The notes under the pieces were generated by a model that was given only the letters and a program-made list of their open reading frames with translations, did not search any database and was not told where the DNA came from. Below, in pieces: positions 8,164-16,278 of a stretch of DNA of 64,000 nt. Made by a program: the position numbers and the translations under genes. Within the stretch, counting starts at the first letter, position 1. Every line of letters starts with the position of its first letter. Location of the stretch: positions 3,254,001 to 3,318,000 of the forward strand of contig NZ_CP016634.1 of assembly GCF_002741075.1 (NCBI RefSeq), written 5' to 3'. The stretch is from Pseudomonas putida. GTDB lineage: Bacteria > Pseudomonadota > Gammaproteobacteria > Pseudomonadales > Pseudomonadaceae.

Positions 8164-8478
8164 TCAGGCCGCCTTCGGCTTGTTGCGCGACCAGATCAGG
8201 TCGTGCGTGCCGTCCTCGTTCTCGATCAGGCGGGCATAGACCGTCGCCGGGAACGAAGGGTCGTCGATGGATACGGACAGGTATTCCCGCCCGGCCTCGC
8301 TGGTCTTCTTCCACGCTGCGCCGACTTCGTGGCCAGCCGCTTGCAGGTGGAAGTCGGGGGCGTTCTCGGTGTCGCCCTTGTCGTTGGGAACCAGCTTGAC
8401 CTTGACGTTGAGCGTCAGGGTGCGAAGCGTGCCGGTGAAGCCGTCTTTCTCTGCGGTGAAGGTGCCGATGTTAGCCAT
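8164..8478 (-). CDS. DUF736 family protein
   Basis: 104 residues, a full-length DUF736 protein: starts [20 protein letters not shown], continues [22 protein letters not shown] and ends near [18 protein letters not shown]. The family is small, beta-rich, of unknown function, and strongly tied to ICEs and plasmids of proteobacteria. ATG 8478 has a near-ideal AAAGGAG site. It stands alone between two noncoding stretches, so it probably has its own promoter, though none is obvious. Confidence 0.9.
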   Translation of the reverse strand: MANIGTFTAEKDGFTGTLRTLTLNVKVKLVPNDKGDTENAPDFHLQAAGHEVGAAWKKTSEAGREYLSVSIDDPSFPATVYARLIENEDGTHDLIWSRNKPKAA

Positions 8479-9253
8479 GATGTTTCTCCTTTCGGGTTGA
8501 ACAAGGTCGCGCCAGTGCGTCCTTGTTGTGATCCGGCCGGCGGGGGATGGGCTGGTCGCACCGCACAGCGGTCGCAACAACGTGGAGAACCTGGAAGCGA
8601 AAAGAATTTGTCCCGCGAGGAATGCGCGCAGCGCAGGGGAAATTGTTTTCGCTGCAAGGTTGCGGCCATCAAGCACAAGGCGCAGCCGCGCCACCGCCAG
8701 GATTCACAACAAGACAAGGACGCACAGGCCGCCCGCTCCCGAATGGAGACGTGGCCAACTCGGCATCCCCGCGTGACGGCTGCACCGGCTTGCGCCCTGA
8801 CGCGGGCCAGGTCAATGCCCCGACGACAAGGCCAGAGCGCCCCTGCCGCAGCTCACGGCCACATACTGAGGCGTGGTGTGGAAGCTCCATAGAAGCGAGG
8901 CTGGGCGGCGTGTCGGTGAACCGTCTTTCGTGACGTACAGACAACGAACCGCCAGCGTCGGGGACGGCACGCTTTCGTGCAACCTGCCGCAGCAAGCCGG
9001 GGCGTAGCCACACCAGCCCCGCCCATTGCGGCGGGGCTCGGTCGAATCGTTGGCGGCGCGATGCGCCGCCACACTTGCTGGCTTCGTGGATTTCGCGCAC
9101 GAGCGCCCTTGTGCGTGGCCCCATCGCCGCCTGTCCGAAGGCGGCGATGGGGCGTTTTGGCTTTGAGCAGTGAAACCGGGCGCGGCCACCGCCGCGCCCG
9201 GAGTTTTCGACCACCGGCCCCAAGGCGGCACGGCTTGGGGCCGGTGCGGCTCG
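8479..9253. other. 775-bp noncoding stretch with hairpins
   Basis: No believable gene: the open frames on both strands are Arg/Pro/Cys-rich and lack ribosome sites. The right end carries three consecutive perfect hairpins (separate entry). The rest is GC-rich without recognised features. Confidence 0.5.
9119..9246. repeat. Three consecutive perfect hairpins
   Basis: Hairpin 1: CCCCATCGCCGCC (9119-9131) and its complement (9140-9152), 13-bp stem. Hairpin 2: CCGGGCGCGGC (9176-9186) and 9191-9201, 11-bp stem. Hairpin 3: CACCGGCCCCAAG (9212-9224) and 9234-9246, 13-bp stem. Hairpins 1 and 2 are followed by short TTTT runs, so terminator activity on the plus strand is possible. The third ends just short of the small gene's stop codon. 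Confidence 0.75.
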
Positions 9254-9463
9254 TTATTCCTTGGTTTCGATGATCCACCACACGGCGCGCGGCAAGGCGC
9301 GGCCCGTGAGGGGATGCAGATCGGTCAGGTCGGCGCGGGCCGTCCAGCCACGCGGCGGACGGTAGCCGCGCACGTCGCCGTCGCCGTGCCAGCGGCGGGC
9401 GCGCACCGTGCCGGAGGCATAGGTCGCAGCTATGCGGGGGCGGTTTGCGGGTTGGTGGGTCAT
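9254..9463 (-). CDS. Small hypothetical ICE protein
   Basis: 69 residues, beginning MTHQPANRPRIAATYASGTV and ending RALPRAVWWIIETKE. I do not recognise the family. The composition is normal for a protein (Trp-rich, mixed charge), the stop is adjacent to a hairpin array, and it sits between parB and DUF736 on the same strand, where these ICEs usually keep a small gene. ATG 9463 has only a weak GAGG upstream. Likely real but of unknown function. Confidence 0.6.
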   Translation of the reverse strand: MTHQPANRPRIAATYASGTVRARRWHGDGDVRGYRPPRGWTARADLTDLHPLTGRALPRAVWWIIETKE

Positions 9464-9524
9464 GGCAGGCATCCTCAACATGAAGCGCCCCGGCCGGAAC
9501 CGGGGCGCTATCTACGGTGCGAAG

Positions 9525-11594
9525 TCACGCGGCCAAAGCCTCGGCCTGCGGCTGGTCATCCGCCACGGCGGCCACTTCTTCCTGTGCTTCGGCTTCGCCA
9601 TCCGCCGGCGCGTCCTGCCCGGTCTGCTGCGGGCCTTCGGAGCGGAAGATGGCGGGCATCCAGCCGGTGCCAGCGGCCAGCCGTTCGGCTTCGCTGGCAA
9701 TGTCGCCCTTCTTCAACTTCGCCAGTCGGGTGACGTGCGAGGGCGCGAACCCGCCAACGGCTTCCAGAATCGCGGCCTTCGGCACATGCCGGAAGTAACC
9801 CTCATTGGTGGGCTGCCACCACGCGGCCATATCCAGCCCCACGGCCTGCGCCAGTTCCGCGCCGGGCTGGTGCGGCGTGGCGCGAGGCGTCACCACGTCC
9901 ACCGTGGAAGCTAAGCACACGGCCAACAGCCGCACCAGTTCATCCTGTGATTTCGCCAGCAGCGCGGCGAACAGTTCGGCGCTGTCCTCCGGCAAGGTTT
10001 CGCCTGCCACCTGTTGCAGTTCGCGCAGCGCCACGGCGGCGGGTGATTCCGGCCAGTCCGGGGCCATGCCTTCCAGCCGGTCTTGCACCGTGAGGCGCAC
10101 ACCCAGCGGCAGGTCGTGCCCGTAGTGCCTTTCCTGCAAGACGGTCTGCACCATGCCATGCACCACGGCGGCCAGCGCTGCTTGCGGATGCCGTGCAACT
10201 TCGATTTGCAGCGCAGCGGTACGGTGCGCGCTCAACCGCTGCGCCAGTCGGTCAGACATGGCGGCGGTCTTGGGCTGCTCGTCGTCCTCGCCTGCGTCCT
10301 CGTTCGCGGCTTCGCCTTCGCTGCCGAAACCCTGCCGCAGCCGCTCCAGCGTGCGCAGTGCCTTGGCCTCCGCTTCGCGCAGCAGCCCGCGATGAATCGC
10401 GGCCTGCCCGTCGCGGTCGATGGTGACAATGGCACCGGCTGCGGCCTTCACGTTGGCCGCATAGTCCAGCAAGCCATCTTCCAGCGCCTGCAACTGCTCG
10501 CCCAGGCGTTCGCCTTCTTCCTGCAAGGCATCGGCCTTTTCCTCGTCCTCGTCGTCCAGCGCGGCATCCACCGCCTCGGCCAGTTCGTGCAGCTTGGTTT
10601 GCAGCTTCTCGATGCGCTGCGCGTCGCGCTTGTTCGGACTGCGGCGTTCCCTTGGCGCACGCTGGAAGGCTTGCAGATCGGCATGGGTCATGCCCGGCGT
10701 GGCATCCACCCACGCCCAGCCCTCGGCCTGCACCTTGGCGGCGATACCTGCCAGCTTGTCCTGCGCCAGCCGTTCCAGCAGTGCGGCATCGGTCAGATAC
10801 ACGCCTTTGTCGCCCTCCGCGAACAGGTCGCGGCGGATGCCACCGCCTTCCTGCTCGTAGCCGTCCAGCCCGACAAAGCGCACCAGCGGATGCCGGTAGG
10901 CGTCGATTTCGCGTTCGGTCAGGCGGTCGCGCAGGTTGTGCGGGCCGCGCTGCCATGTGGGCGCATCGTAGAACGCGGCTTCCTGCGCAGCATGGTCGTC
11001 GGTGATGGCGAGGGCCATCAACTGGTCAAGGCTCACGGCCTCGGCCCGGTAGTCGGCCAGCAGGCGCGGCGACACGTTGGCGAGTTTCAGACGGCGCTGC
11101 ACCACCAGCGGCGTGACGCTGAAATCCGCTGCAATGTCCTCGATGCTGCGGCCTTCGGCCACGAGCGCGGCGAACGCCTCGAACTGGTCGGCGGGGTGCA
11201 TGGCTTCGCGCTGCACGTTCTCGGTGAGGCTGGCCGTGCGGGCGGTGCCATCGGCCACCAGCAGGCAAGGCACCTCCCATTCCTTGCTAATGCGGTGCTT
11301 TTTCGCCAGCAGCTTCAACGCTGCGAGGCGACGGTCACCGGCCACGACCTCGTAATGCTCGCCATCGGCGGCGGCAATCACGATGAGGTTTTGCAGCAGG
11401 CCGACACGCTGGATGCTGGCGGCGAGTTCGGGAATGGACATGCGCGGGGTCTTGCGCACGTTGCGGCCAGTGGGACGCGACACCAGCCGCGACAGCGGAA
11501 CCAGAATCAGGTTCTTGGTCGGATCAGCGGCTTCCAGCGGGATAGCGGCGGCGGTGTTGATGGCGCGGGCTTCGGTTTGGGTAACGGCGTTCAT
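9525..11594 (-). CDS. parB: ParB/RepB/Spo0J-family nuclease-domain protein
   Basis: 689 residues. The ParB N-terminal domain (about residues 30-130) shows ELAASIQRVGLLQNLIV, the GDRRLAALKLL box and SLTENVQREAMHPADQ. A helix-turn-helix follows (IEDIAADFSVTPLVVQRRLKLA). The remainder is a long charged region with acidic, coiled-coil-like segments (about 360-470), typical of the large ParB proteins of Tn4371-type ICEs. ATG 11594 is preceded by AGGAG; a longer frame reaching 11846 has no support. The role may be transcriptional or in element maintenance rather than classic partition, since it is far from parA. Confidence 0.9.
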   Translation of the reverse strand: MNAVTQTEARAINTAAAIPLEAADPTKNLILVPLSRLVSRPTGRNVRKTPRMSIPELAASIQRVGLLQNLIVIAAADGEHYEVVAGDRRLAALKLLAKKHRISKEWEVPCLLVADGTARTASLTENVQREAMHPADQFEAFAALVAEGRSIEDIAADFSVTPLVVQRRLKLANVSPRLLADYRAEAVSLDQLMALAITDDHAAQEAAFYDAPTWQRGPHNLRDRLTEREIDAYRHPLVRFVGLDGYEQEGGGIRRDLFAEGDKGVYLTDAALLERLAQDKLAGIAAKVQAEGWAWVDATPGMTHADLQAFQRAPRERRSPNKRDAQRIEKLQTKLHELAEAVDAALDDEDEEKADALQEEGERLGEQLQALEDGLLDYAANVKAAAGAIVTIDRDGQAAIHRGLLREAEAKALRTLERLRQGFGSEGEAANEDAGEDDEQPKTAAMSDRLAQRLSAHRTAALQIEVARHPQAALAAVVHGMVQTVLQERHYGHDLPLGVRLTVQDRLEGMAPDWPESPAAVALRELQQVAGETLPEDSAELFAALLAKSQDELVRLLAVCLASTVDVVTPRATPHQPGAELAQAVGLDMAAWWQPTNEGYFRHVPKAAILEAVGGFAPSHVTRLAKLKKGDIASEAERLAAGTGWMPAIFRSEGPQQTGQDAPADGEAEAQEEVAAVADDQPQAEALAA

Positions 11595-11674
11595 GGTGAT
11601 AACTCCTATCGGTTCAGGGATGCAGCAGCGAAGAAAGCGACAAGGGCTGCTGCCTGCCCCTGCCGCGTGGGGAT

Positions 11675-12502
11675 TCAGGCTTTCAACTGGCGCATGCCAT
11701 CGGCCAGCAGCCAGAGGGCGCGATTTAGTCGGATGTTTTGGTCGATGCCCTGCACCGGGCGGGTTTGCTGTCGGCGCCCGTTGGCGCTGCGGCCACGCAG
11801 CCCGCCTTGGGTCAGGTTTTCTTGGGTGCGGTTGAACACGCTCCACAGGTCGGGGCGGCGGTCGTCGAAGCGGCGCGGCATCAGGATTTGCGATTCCGTG
11901 ATGGGCGCGGGCTTGTCGGGGTCGTCGTACTTGAGGGCGAGCGCGGCGCGGGCGAACACTTCGGATTCGCCATCGTCCAAGGTGATGCCGCGCATGGCAT
12001 CGCGCGATTCCTTCACCCGATCGAAACCGCTCAAGACTTCGTAAGCCCCCTCAATGACCAGACCGGCCACGTCGCCTTTATGGGGCACTCGCACATCGGC
12101 CACGGTGTTGCCGCAGACAAGGCCATTGCTGCACACGAACCGGAACATTCCGGCCAGCATCTGATAGCTGCTGGTGCCGTCGTGCGAGTTCAGCAGCACG
12201 ATTTCGTTGGCCTCCGCGCCGTTGATCTGGCTGGCATGGCGCAAGCGAATCATGTGTTTGGTGTGCTCGCGCTTGCCTTCGTCGCGCACGCGGGTTTGCG
12301 TCACCATGAAAGGCTGGAAGCCTTCTTTGCGAAGCTCGGTCAGCACGGCGGCGGTGGGGATATAGGCGTACCGCTGCGAACGGCTCTCGTGCGGGGCATC
12401 CGCGAAGATGGACGGGGCCACGCGGTGAATCTGGTCGTCGGACAGCGGGTAATCGCTGCGCAGCGAGGGGGAGCGGAAAGCGAAACGGGATGCGAGTTGC
12501 AT
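11675..12502 (-). CDS. DUF932 domain protein
   Basis: 275 residues, full-length DUF932: SDDQIHRVAPSIFADAPHESRSQRY, FQPFMVTQTRVRD, HMIRLRHA and EIVLLNSHDGTSSYQMLAGMFRFVCSNGLVCG. The family is of unknown function, phage- and ICE-borne, and related to the phage/plasmid LGT-TIGR family. ATG 12502 has AGGAG 7 bases upstream. It lies 80 bp upstream of parB on the same strand, so the two are probably co-transcribed. The gene borders the noncoding stretch that leads into the low-GC cargo gene. Confidence 0.85.
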   Translation of the reverse strand: MQLASRFAFRSPSLRSDYPLSDDQIHRVAPSIFADAPHESRSQRYAYIPTAAVLTELRKEGFQPFMVTQTRVRDEGKREHTKHMIRLRHASQINGAEANEIVLLNSHDGTSSYQMLAGMFRFVCSNGLVCGNTVADVRVPHKGDVAGLVIEGAYEVLSGFDRVKESRDAMRGITLDDGESEVFARAALALKYDDPDKPAPITESQILMPRRFDDRRPDLWSVFNRTQENLTQGGLRGRSANGRRQQTRPVQGIDQNIRLNRALWLLADGMRQLKA

Positions 12503-13047
12503 GGTCTTTCTCCTGACAAAAGAGGTTTGCTGTTCACACCGCACACCGGATTTCTAGATTCGGAGCCCAGCCTTTCGGCTGTTTGGTGCGGTCGGCACGA
12601 GGAACCCGGTTGGCCCTGTTGCCACCGTCTTTCCTGAGTTCATCGCCCGCGCCCAAAGGAGCGCGCGGACGGGGGCCGTCAAGGAGCCAAGCGCAGGGTT
12701 GGTGCGGCCCGCAGGCGCAGCCGAGGACACGGCCCTGCGCGCCTTGACGGCACACGGTCGCGGGCTACGGTCGCGGGTAAGGTGATGAAGTCAGGGGAGA
12801 CGGCTGGACAAGGCAACGGCCATCCCTTTGTGCTGACCGCACGCAAGCGAAGCGCGCAGGCCCGAAGCTGGAAGCCGGGCCGTAGGCGTCAGCGATGCGG
12901 AAGGCTGGCGAAGCCAGTCCCGCCAGGGATGAGCGACTAGCGAACCTGGAGCAGCGCGATCCGCGAAGCGGAGACGCAAGAGGACTCTTCGTTTACCATT
13001 TGTTTCGCAAGCAAATGATGGGAAAGCAAGAACACGGAGATATAGAG
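12503..13047. other. 545-bp noncoding stretch with long-range inverted repeat and repeat copy B
   Basis: No gene seen. GCCGTCAAGG at 12675-12684 is exactly complementary to 12742-12751, giving a stem around a 57-base loop. Repeat copy B follows at 12843-12905. Near the cargo gene start, CATTTG and CAAATG pair around a 9-base loop (about 12998-13018). Confidence 0.5.
12843..12905 (+). repeat. Structured noncoding element, copy B
   Basis: Begins GCAAGCGAAGCGCGCAGG, then a hairpin GGCCCG (12859-12864) / CGGGCC (12876-12881), then GTAGGCGTCAGCGATG. It matches copy C at 16127 in 21 of 22 leading bases and 21 of 24 in the trailing block. Confidence 0.7.
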
Positions 13048-15351
13048 ATGATTGTCTGCATCAACCGCCTCAAACAGTTCGGAATCTTCAGCGACTTCAA
13101 TGGAACGAAGATCCAAAAGTTCGGCCGGTACAACCTGGTCTATGGTTGGAATGGAACAGGCAAGTCAACGTTATCGAATCTATTCTCTTGCTTTGAGCTT
13201 CGCTCGATGGTTCCCCGCTTCAGCACGGGCCAATTTTCAGTAGTTCTGGAGGATGGCTCAACGATCACGGAATCCACACTCCACTCATCCCAATTGAATA
13301 TTCATGTTTTCAATCAACGCTTCGTGCATGAGAACATTGATTGGGACAAATCCGTAAAGAGCATCCTTCTTATTGCGAAAGAGAAGATTGATGACTTGCA
13401 GAAGCTGGAGAAGCTGAAGAGCGAGCTTCAGTCGAAAAAGAAGGCTCACGACGACAAGCAAAGCGATATCAAGAAGCAGCGTGAGGCATTAGAGAAGTTC
13501 CTGACCAATGCTGCCAAGAAAATGAAGCTTGGACTTCAGGCGATTGATACGAGCGACAGTTATTACTTGAATTACGACCGCCGCAAGCTCTTCAACTTCA
13601 TACAGAATAACGGCGAGACAATTATCAAGGCGGAGTCGGTTCTTCCAGATGAGAGGGTTATCGACCTTACGAATGCCGCCAAGCCAGATCAGCTTCCAAG
13701 CATTGCTTTCGCCTCAACGGCCATTGAGCCGGACTACTTTAAGAAAGCGGCGGGCCGCATCAGAGATTTGATTGGGACTACGGCGGTCAATCAAGCAATC
13801 CAGCGGCTGACCGATAACCCGGAAATCCGCGAATGGGTTCAAGCAGGCTTGGAAATCCATAAAAACCACGACTCGCAATCCTGCGAGTTCTGCGGCTCTC
13901 CGTTCGCCCAGCTTCGTGCCGAGGCGCTTGCTGCCCACTTCAGCAAGGAGTTCACGGAGTTTCAGAGCCGACTTCAGAACGCGGCGACATGGATTGAATC
14001 TCAAGGCGCTCCAGCTAATCAGTTTCCCGCATCGACCGAGTTTTATAAAGAACTATCGGCCGAGGCAGAGAAGCTTCAAAAGGACTACGCAACTGCTGCT
14101 GAAAAGATCGACCAGCAAATCGACGCCTGGCGGGAAGCCCTGAAGGCCAAGATCACAGACCCTGGGAAGACAGACATTCAGATCTCGGATGTGGTTGAAG
14201 ACGATGTCACCAATTTCAATGACATCCTGAAATCGATTGTTGCTCTCGTTGGAAAGCACAACAATAAGACTTCAAATTTCAAATCTGAGACCTCAAAAAG
14301 CAAGGTGGCACTGGAGCTTCACTTTGCTGCGGCTGAGGTGCAAGAGTTTGACTATGCTGGAAGTGAGAAGAAGTGCAATGACCTTGAGTCAGAAGCAAAG
14401 AACGACCATAAGGAAATTGAAAAAATTAGTCTAGAGGTCGGAGCCATAGAAGCGGCGCTCTCGAATGAAACGGTCGGGGCAAAGGAGTTCAATGACATCC
14501 TGCATCGCTTCATTGGCCGCTCTGAGCTTTGCCTGAACTTCAATCAGAAGAAGAAAGGCTATGAGATCATCAGAAACGGGGTTGGTGAGCACGATGGGAA
14601 TTTGAGCGAAGGTGAGAAAACTGCGATTGCATTTGTCTATTTCATCACGAAGCTCAAAGAAAATGGAAATAACATCAAGGATACGATCGTCGTCGTTGAC
14701 GATCCGGTCTCAAGCTTTGATTCTAATCACTTGTTTCACGCCTACTCGTTTTTGAGAACGCAATGCACTGAAGCCAAGCAACTTTTTGTGCTGACTCACA
14801 ACTTCACTTACTTTAAGCTAGTGAGAGACTGGTTCACTGGCACCAATAGGAATCGAGTCAAAAAAGGCAACGCCGAGAATTGCTTCTTTTATCGCCTGGA
14901 TGCGCCACCTGGCTCCCCTCGTCACTCCCTACTTGTGGATGCCGACGACTCACTCAAGAACTACGGTTCCGAGTACCACTATATCTTCAAGAAGCTCTAC
15001 GAATATAGGGCGCACACAACACTCAATCGAGATGAGGCGTTCTTGACCGCCAACCTCGCCCGAAAGCTTGTTGAATCGTTTTTCACCTTCAAATATCCAA
15101 GGCGTCGAAGCGACATTAGTCAATTGATGGAGGCTGGCCTAAAAGATTGCACCATCACGACACCAGAGCTTAAAGAAAAAATCTACCGCTTTATCAATAA
15201 GTATTCACATAGCGACGTTATTGAGATAACAGAGGAATCCGCAGAAAACTTGGCAGGCGAAAGCCACAGCGTCATCGGGAACATCTTCCAGTGGCTGGAA
15301 GAGGTGGACAAGAAACATTACGACGAGATGATTCAGGTTGCGACGGCCTGA
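13048..15351 (+). CDS. RloC/PrrC-like AAA ATPase, candidate anticodon nuclease (ICE cargo)
   Basis: 767 residues of the AAA_13 type. Walker A GWNGTGKST is at residues 33-41, the ABC signature LSEGEK at 519-524, Walker B VVVDDPVSSFD around Asp551-Asp552, and LTHN as H-loop. The middle is coiled coil (about 110-470) broken by CEFC at 279-282, like the zinc hook of Rad50 and RloC. After the ATPase core, Arg672 and Glu676 (RKLVE) and His721 (NKYSHSD) resemble the Arg-Glu-His set of PrrC/RloC anticodon nucleases. GC is clearly lower than in its neighbours. ATG 13048 (GGAG upstream) fits the usual family start; in-frame upstream ATGs exist. No restriction-modification genes lie next to it, so it would act alone like RloC. 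An SMC-like ATPase without nuclease activity is the alternative. Confidence 0.75.
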   Translation: MIVCINRLKQFGIFSDFNGTKIQKFGRYNLVYGWNGTGKSTLSNLFSCFELRSMVPRFSTGQFSVVLEDGSTITESTLHSSQLNIHVFNQRFVHENIDWDKSVKSILLIAKEKIDDLQKLEKLKSELQSKKKAHDDKQSDIKKQREALEKFLTNAAKKMKLGLQAIDTSDSYYLNYDRRKLFNFIQNNGETIIKAESVLPDERVIDLTNAAKPDQLPSIAFASTAIEPDYFKKAAGRIRDLIGTTAVNQAIQRLTDNPEIREWVQAGLEIHKNHDSQSCEFCGSPFAQLRAEALAAHFSKEFTEFQSRLQNAATWIESQGAPANQFPASTEFYKELSAEAEKLQKDYATAAEKIDQQIDAWREALKAKITDPGKTDIQISDVVEDDVTNFNDILKSIVALVGKHNNKTSNFKSETSKSKVALELHFAAAEVQEFDYAGSEKKCNDLESEAKNDHKEIEKISLEVGAIEAALSNETVGAKEFNDILHRFIGRSELCLNFNQKKKGYEIIRNGVGEHDGNLSEGEKTAIAFVYFITKLKENGNNIKDTIVVVDDPVSSFDSNHLFHAYSFLRTQCTEAKQLFVLTHNFTYFKLVRDWFTGTNRNRVKKGNAENCFFYRLDAPPGSPRHSLLVDADDSLKNYGSEYHYIFKKLYEYRAHTTLNRDEAFLTANLARKLVESFFTFKYPRRRSDISQLMEAGLKDCTITTPELKEKIYRFINKYSHSDVIEITEESAENLAGESHSVIGNIFQWLEEVDKKHYDEMIQVATA

Positions 15352-15393
15352 GCATCAGGCCGCGAGGGCCATAGCTATGCCACCAGGCGCAGC

Positions 15394-15414
15394 AAAAAGG
15401 GGCCGAAGCCCCTT
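15394..15414 (-). terminator. Terminator between the cargo ATPase and radC
   Basis: Stem AAGGGGC-CGAA-GCCCCTT; on the minus strand it is followed by a further TTT, giving a good intrinsic terminator for radC. Because the two genes converge here it may serve both. Confidence 0.7.
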
Positions 15415-15417
15415 GGG

Positions 15418-15927
15418 CTAGATCAGCCCATGCTCGGCGAACGATGCCGTTTCGTTGCCCGCAACGATGATGTGATCGAGCACGCGCACGTCCACCAGAC
15501 CCAACGCTTCCTTGAGCCGCTGGGTCAGCGCCCGGTCAGCCGCGCTCGGCTCGGGGTTTCCGCTCGGATGGTTGTGCGAAACGACGACCGCCGCCGCATT
15601 GAGCCGCAGCGCCTCCTTGACCACTTCGCGCGGATACACCGACGCACCGTCAATAGTGCCGTGGAACATCTCCCTGTATTCGATCAGACGATGGCGCGTA
15701 TCCATGAACAGCACTACGAACACCTCATGCTCGAAGCTGGCCAACTTTGTACGCAAGTATTCCTTGACCGCCGCCGGCGAAGTGAACTCTGCTCCGCGCC
15801 GCATTTTCCGGTCAATGACCTGGCGCGCAGCTTCCAGAATGTCGTCGGCCGATGCCGGTAGATAGCGCCCGTGCGCGTCGCGCACCAGCAGACAGGAATC
15901 GAACGAGGGAAAGGACAGTTGCGACAT
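15418..15927 (-). CDS. radC: RadC-like JAB-domain protein
   Basis: 169 residues containing the RadC/JAB metalloprotease-like domain: VVLFMDTRHRLIEY, then EVVKEALRLNAAAVVVSHNHPSG with the HxHPSG metal site and downstream Ser/Asp of the JAMM pattern (PEPSAAD), ending DHIIVAGNETASFAEHG. It lacks the N-terminal helix-hairpin-helix of chromosomal RadC, as usual for ICE- and phage-borne copies. ATG 15927 has GGAG upstream. The biochemical role is unsettled. It lies between the low-GC cargo gene and repeat copy C. Confidence 0.9.
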   Translation of the reverse strand: MSQLSFPSFDSCLLVRDAHGRYLPASADDILEAARQVIDRKMRRGAEFTSPAAVKEYLRTKLASFEHEVFVVLFMDTRHRLIEYREMFHGTIDGASVYPREVVKEALRLNAAAVVVSHNHPSGNPEPSAADRALTQRLKEALGLVDVRVLDHIIVAGNETASFAEHGLI

Positions 15928-16278
15928 GATCGTGCTCCGGTTGCTCGGGCGGAATTGCCCGGAACCGGCGGCAGCACGGCGCAGCGCAAGCAGTCAGGGG
16001 TCGCAGACGGCCGCCAGGACGCAAGCGCGCATGGCGCGCGCCGCCCTTGACGGCGAGAACGCCGTGATACGGTGAAGGGAACAGCAAGACCGCCCACACC
16101 CGCCCACTGCACAGAGTCGATTTTTGGCAAGCGGAGCGCGCAGGCCCGGATCAACGAGCCGGGACGGAGGCGTCAGTGATGGAAGCCCGACAGGGGCGAG
16201 ACTCGCGCAGCGAAGCTCGATGCGCAGCACGACAGCGCGACGGCGGCACGCCGGGACGCCCGACTGCTTGGGACAGGA
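15928..16278. other. 351-bp noncoding stretch holding repeat copy C
   Basis: No gene seen. It contains CTTGACGGCGAGAACGCCGTG, which gives a GACGGC/GCCGT-type hairpin resembling the CTTGACGGC arm upstream of copy B, and then copy C at 16127-16187. Confidence 0.5.
16127..16187 (+). repeat. Structured noncoding element, copy C
   Basis: Begins GCAAGCGGAGCGCGCAGG, then a hairpin CCCGG (16145-16149) / CCGGG (16159-16163), then GGAGGCGTCAGTGATG and GAAGCC. Same orientation as copies A and B. Confidence 0.7.

Noticed and set aside
8669..9223. 184-codon minus-strand frame in the hairpin region
   Set aside because: Several overlapping frames of similar length on both strands, none with a ribosome site; its beginning lies across the perfect hairpins.
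9525..11846. Longer ParB with 84 extra N-terminal codons
   Set aside because: The added part is Arg/Pro-rich, unlike ParB; ATG 11594 has AGGAG and matches the family start.
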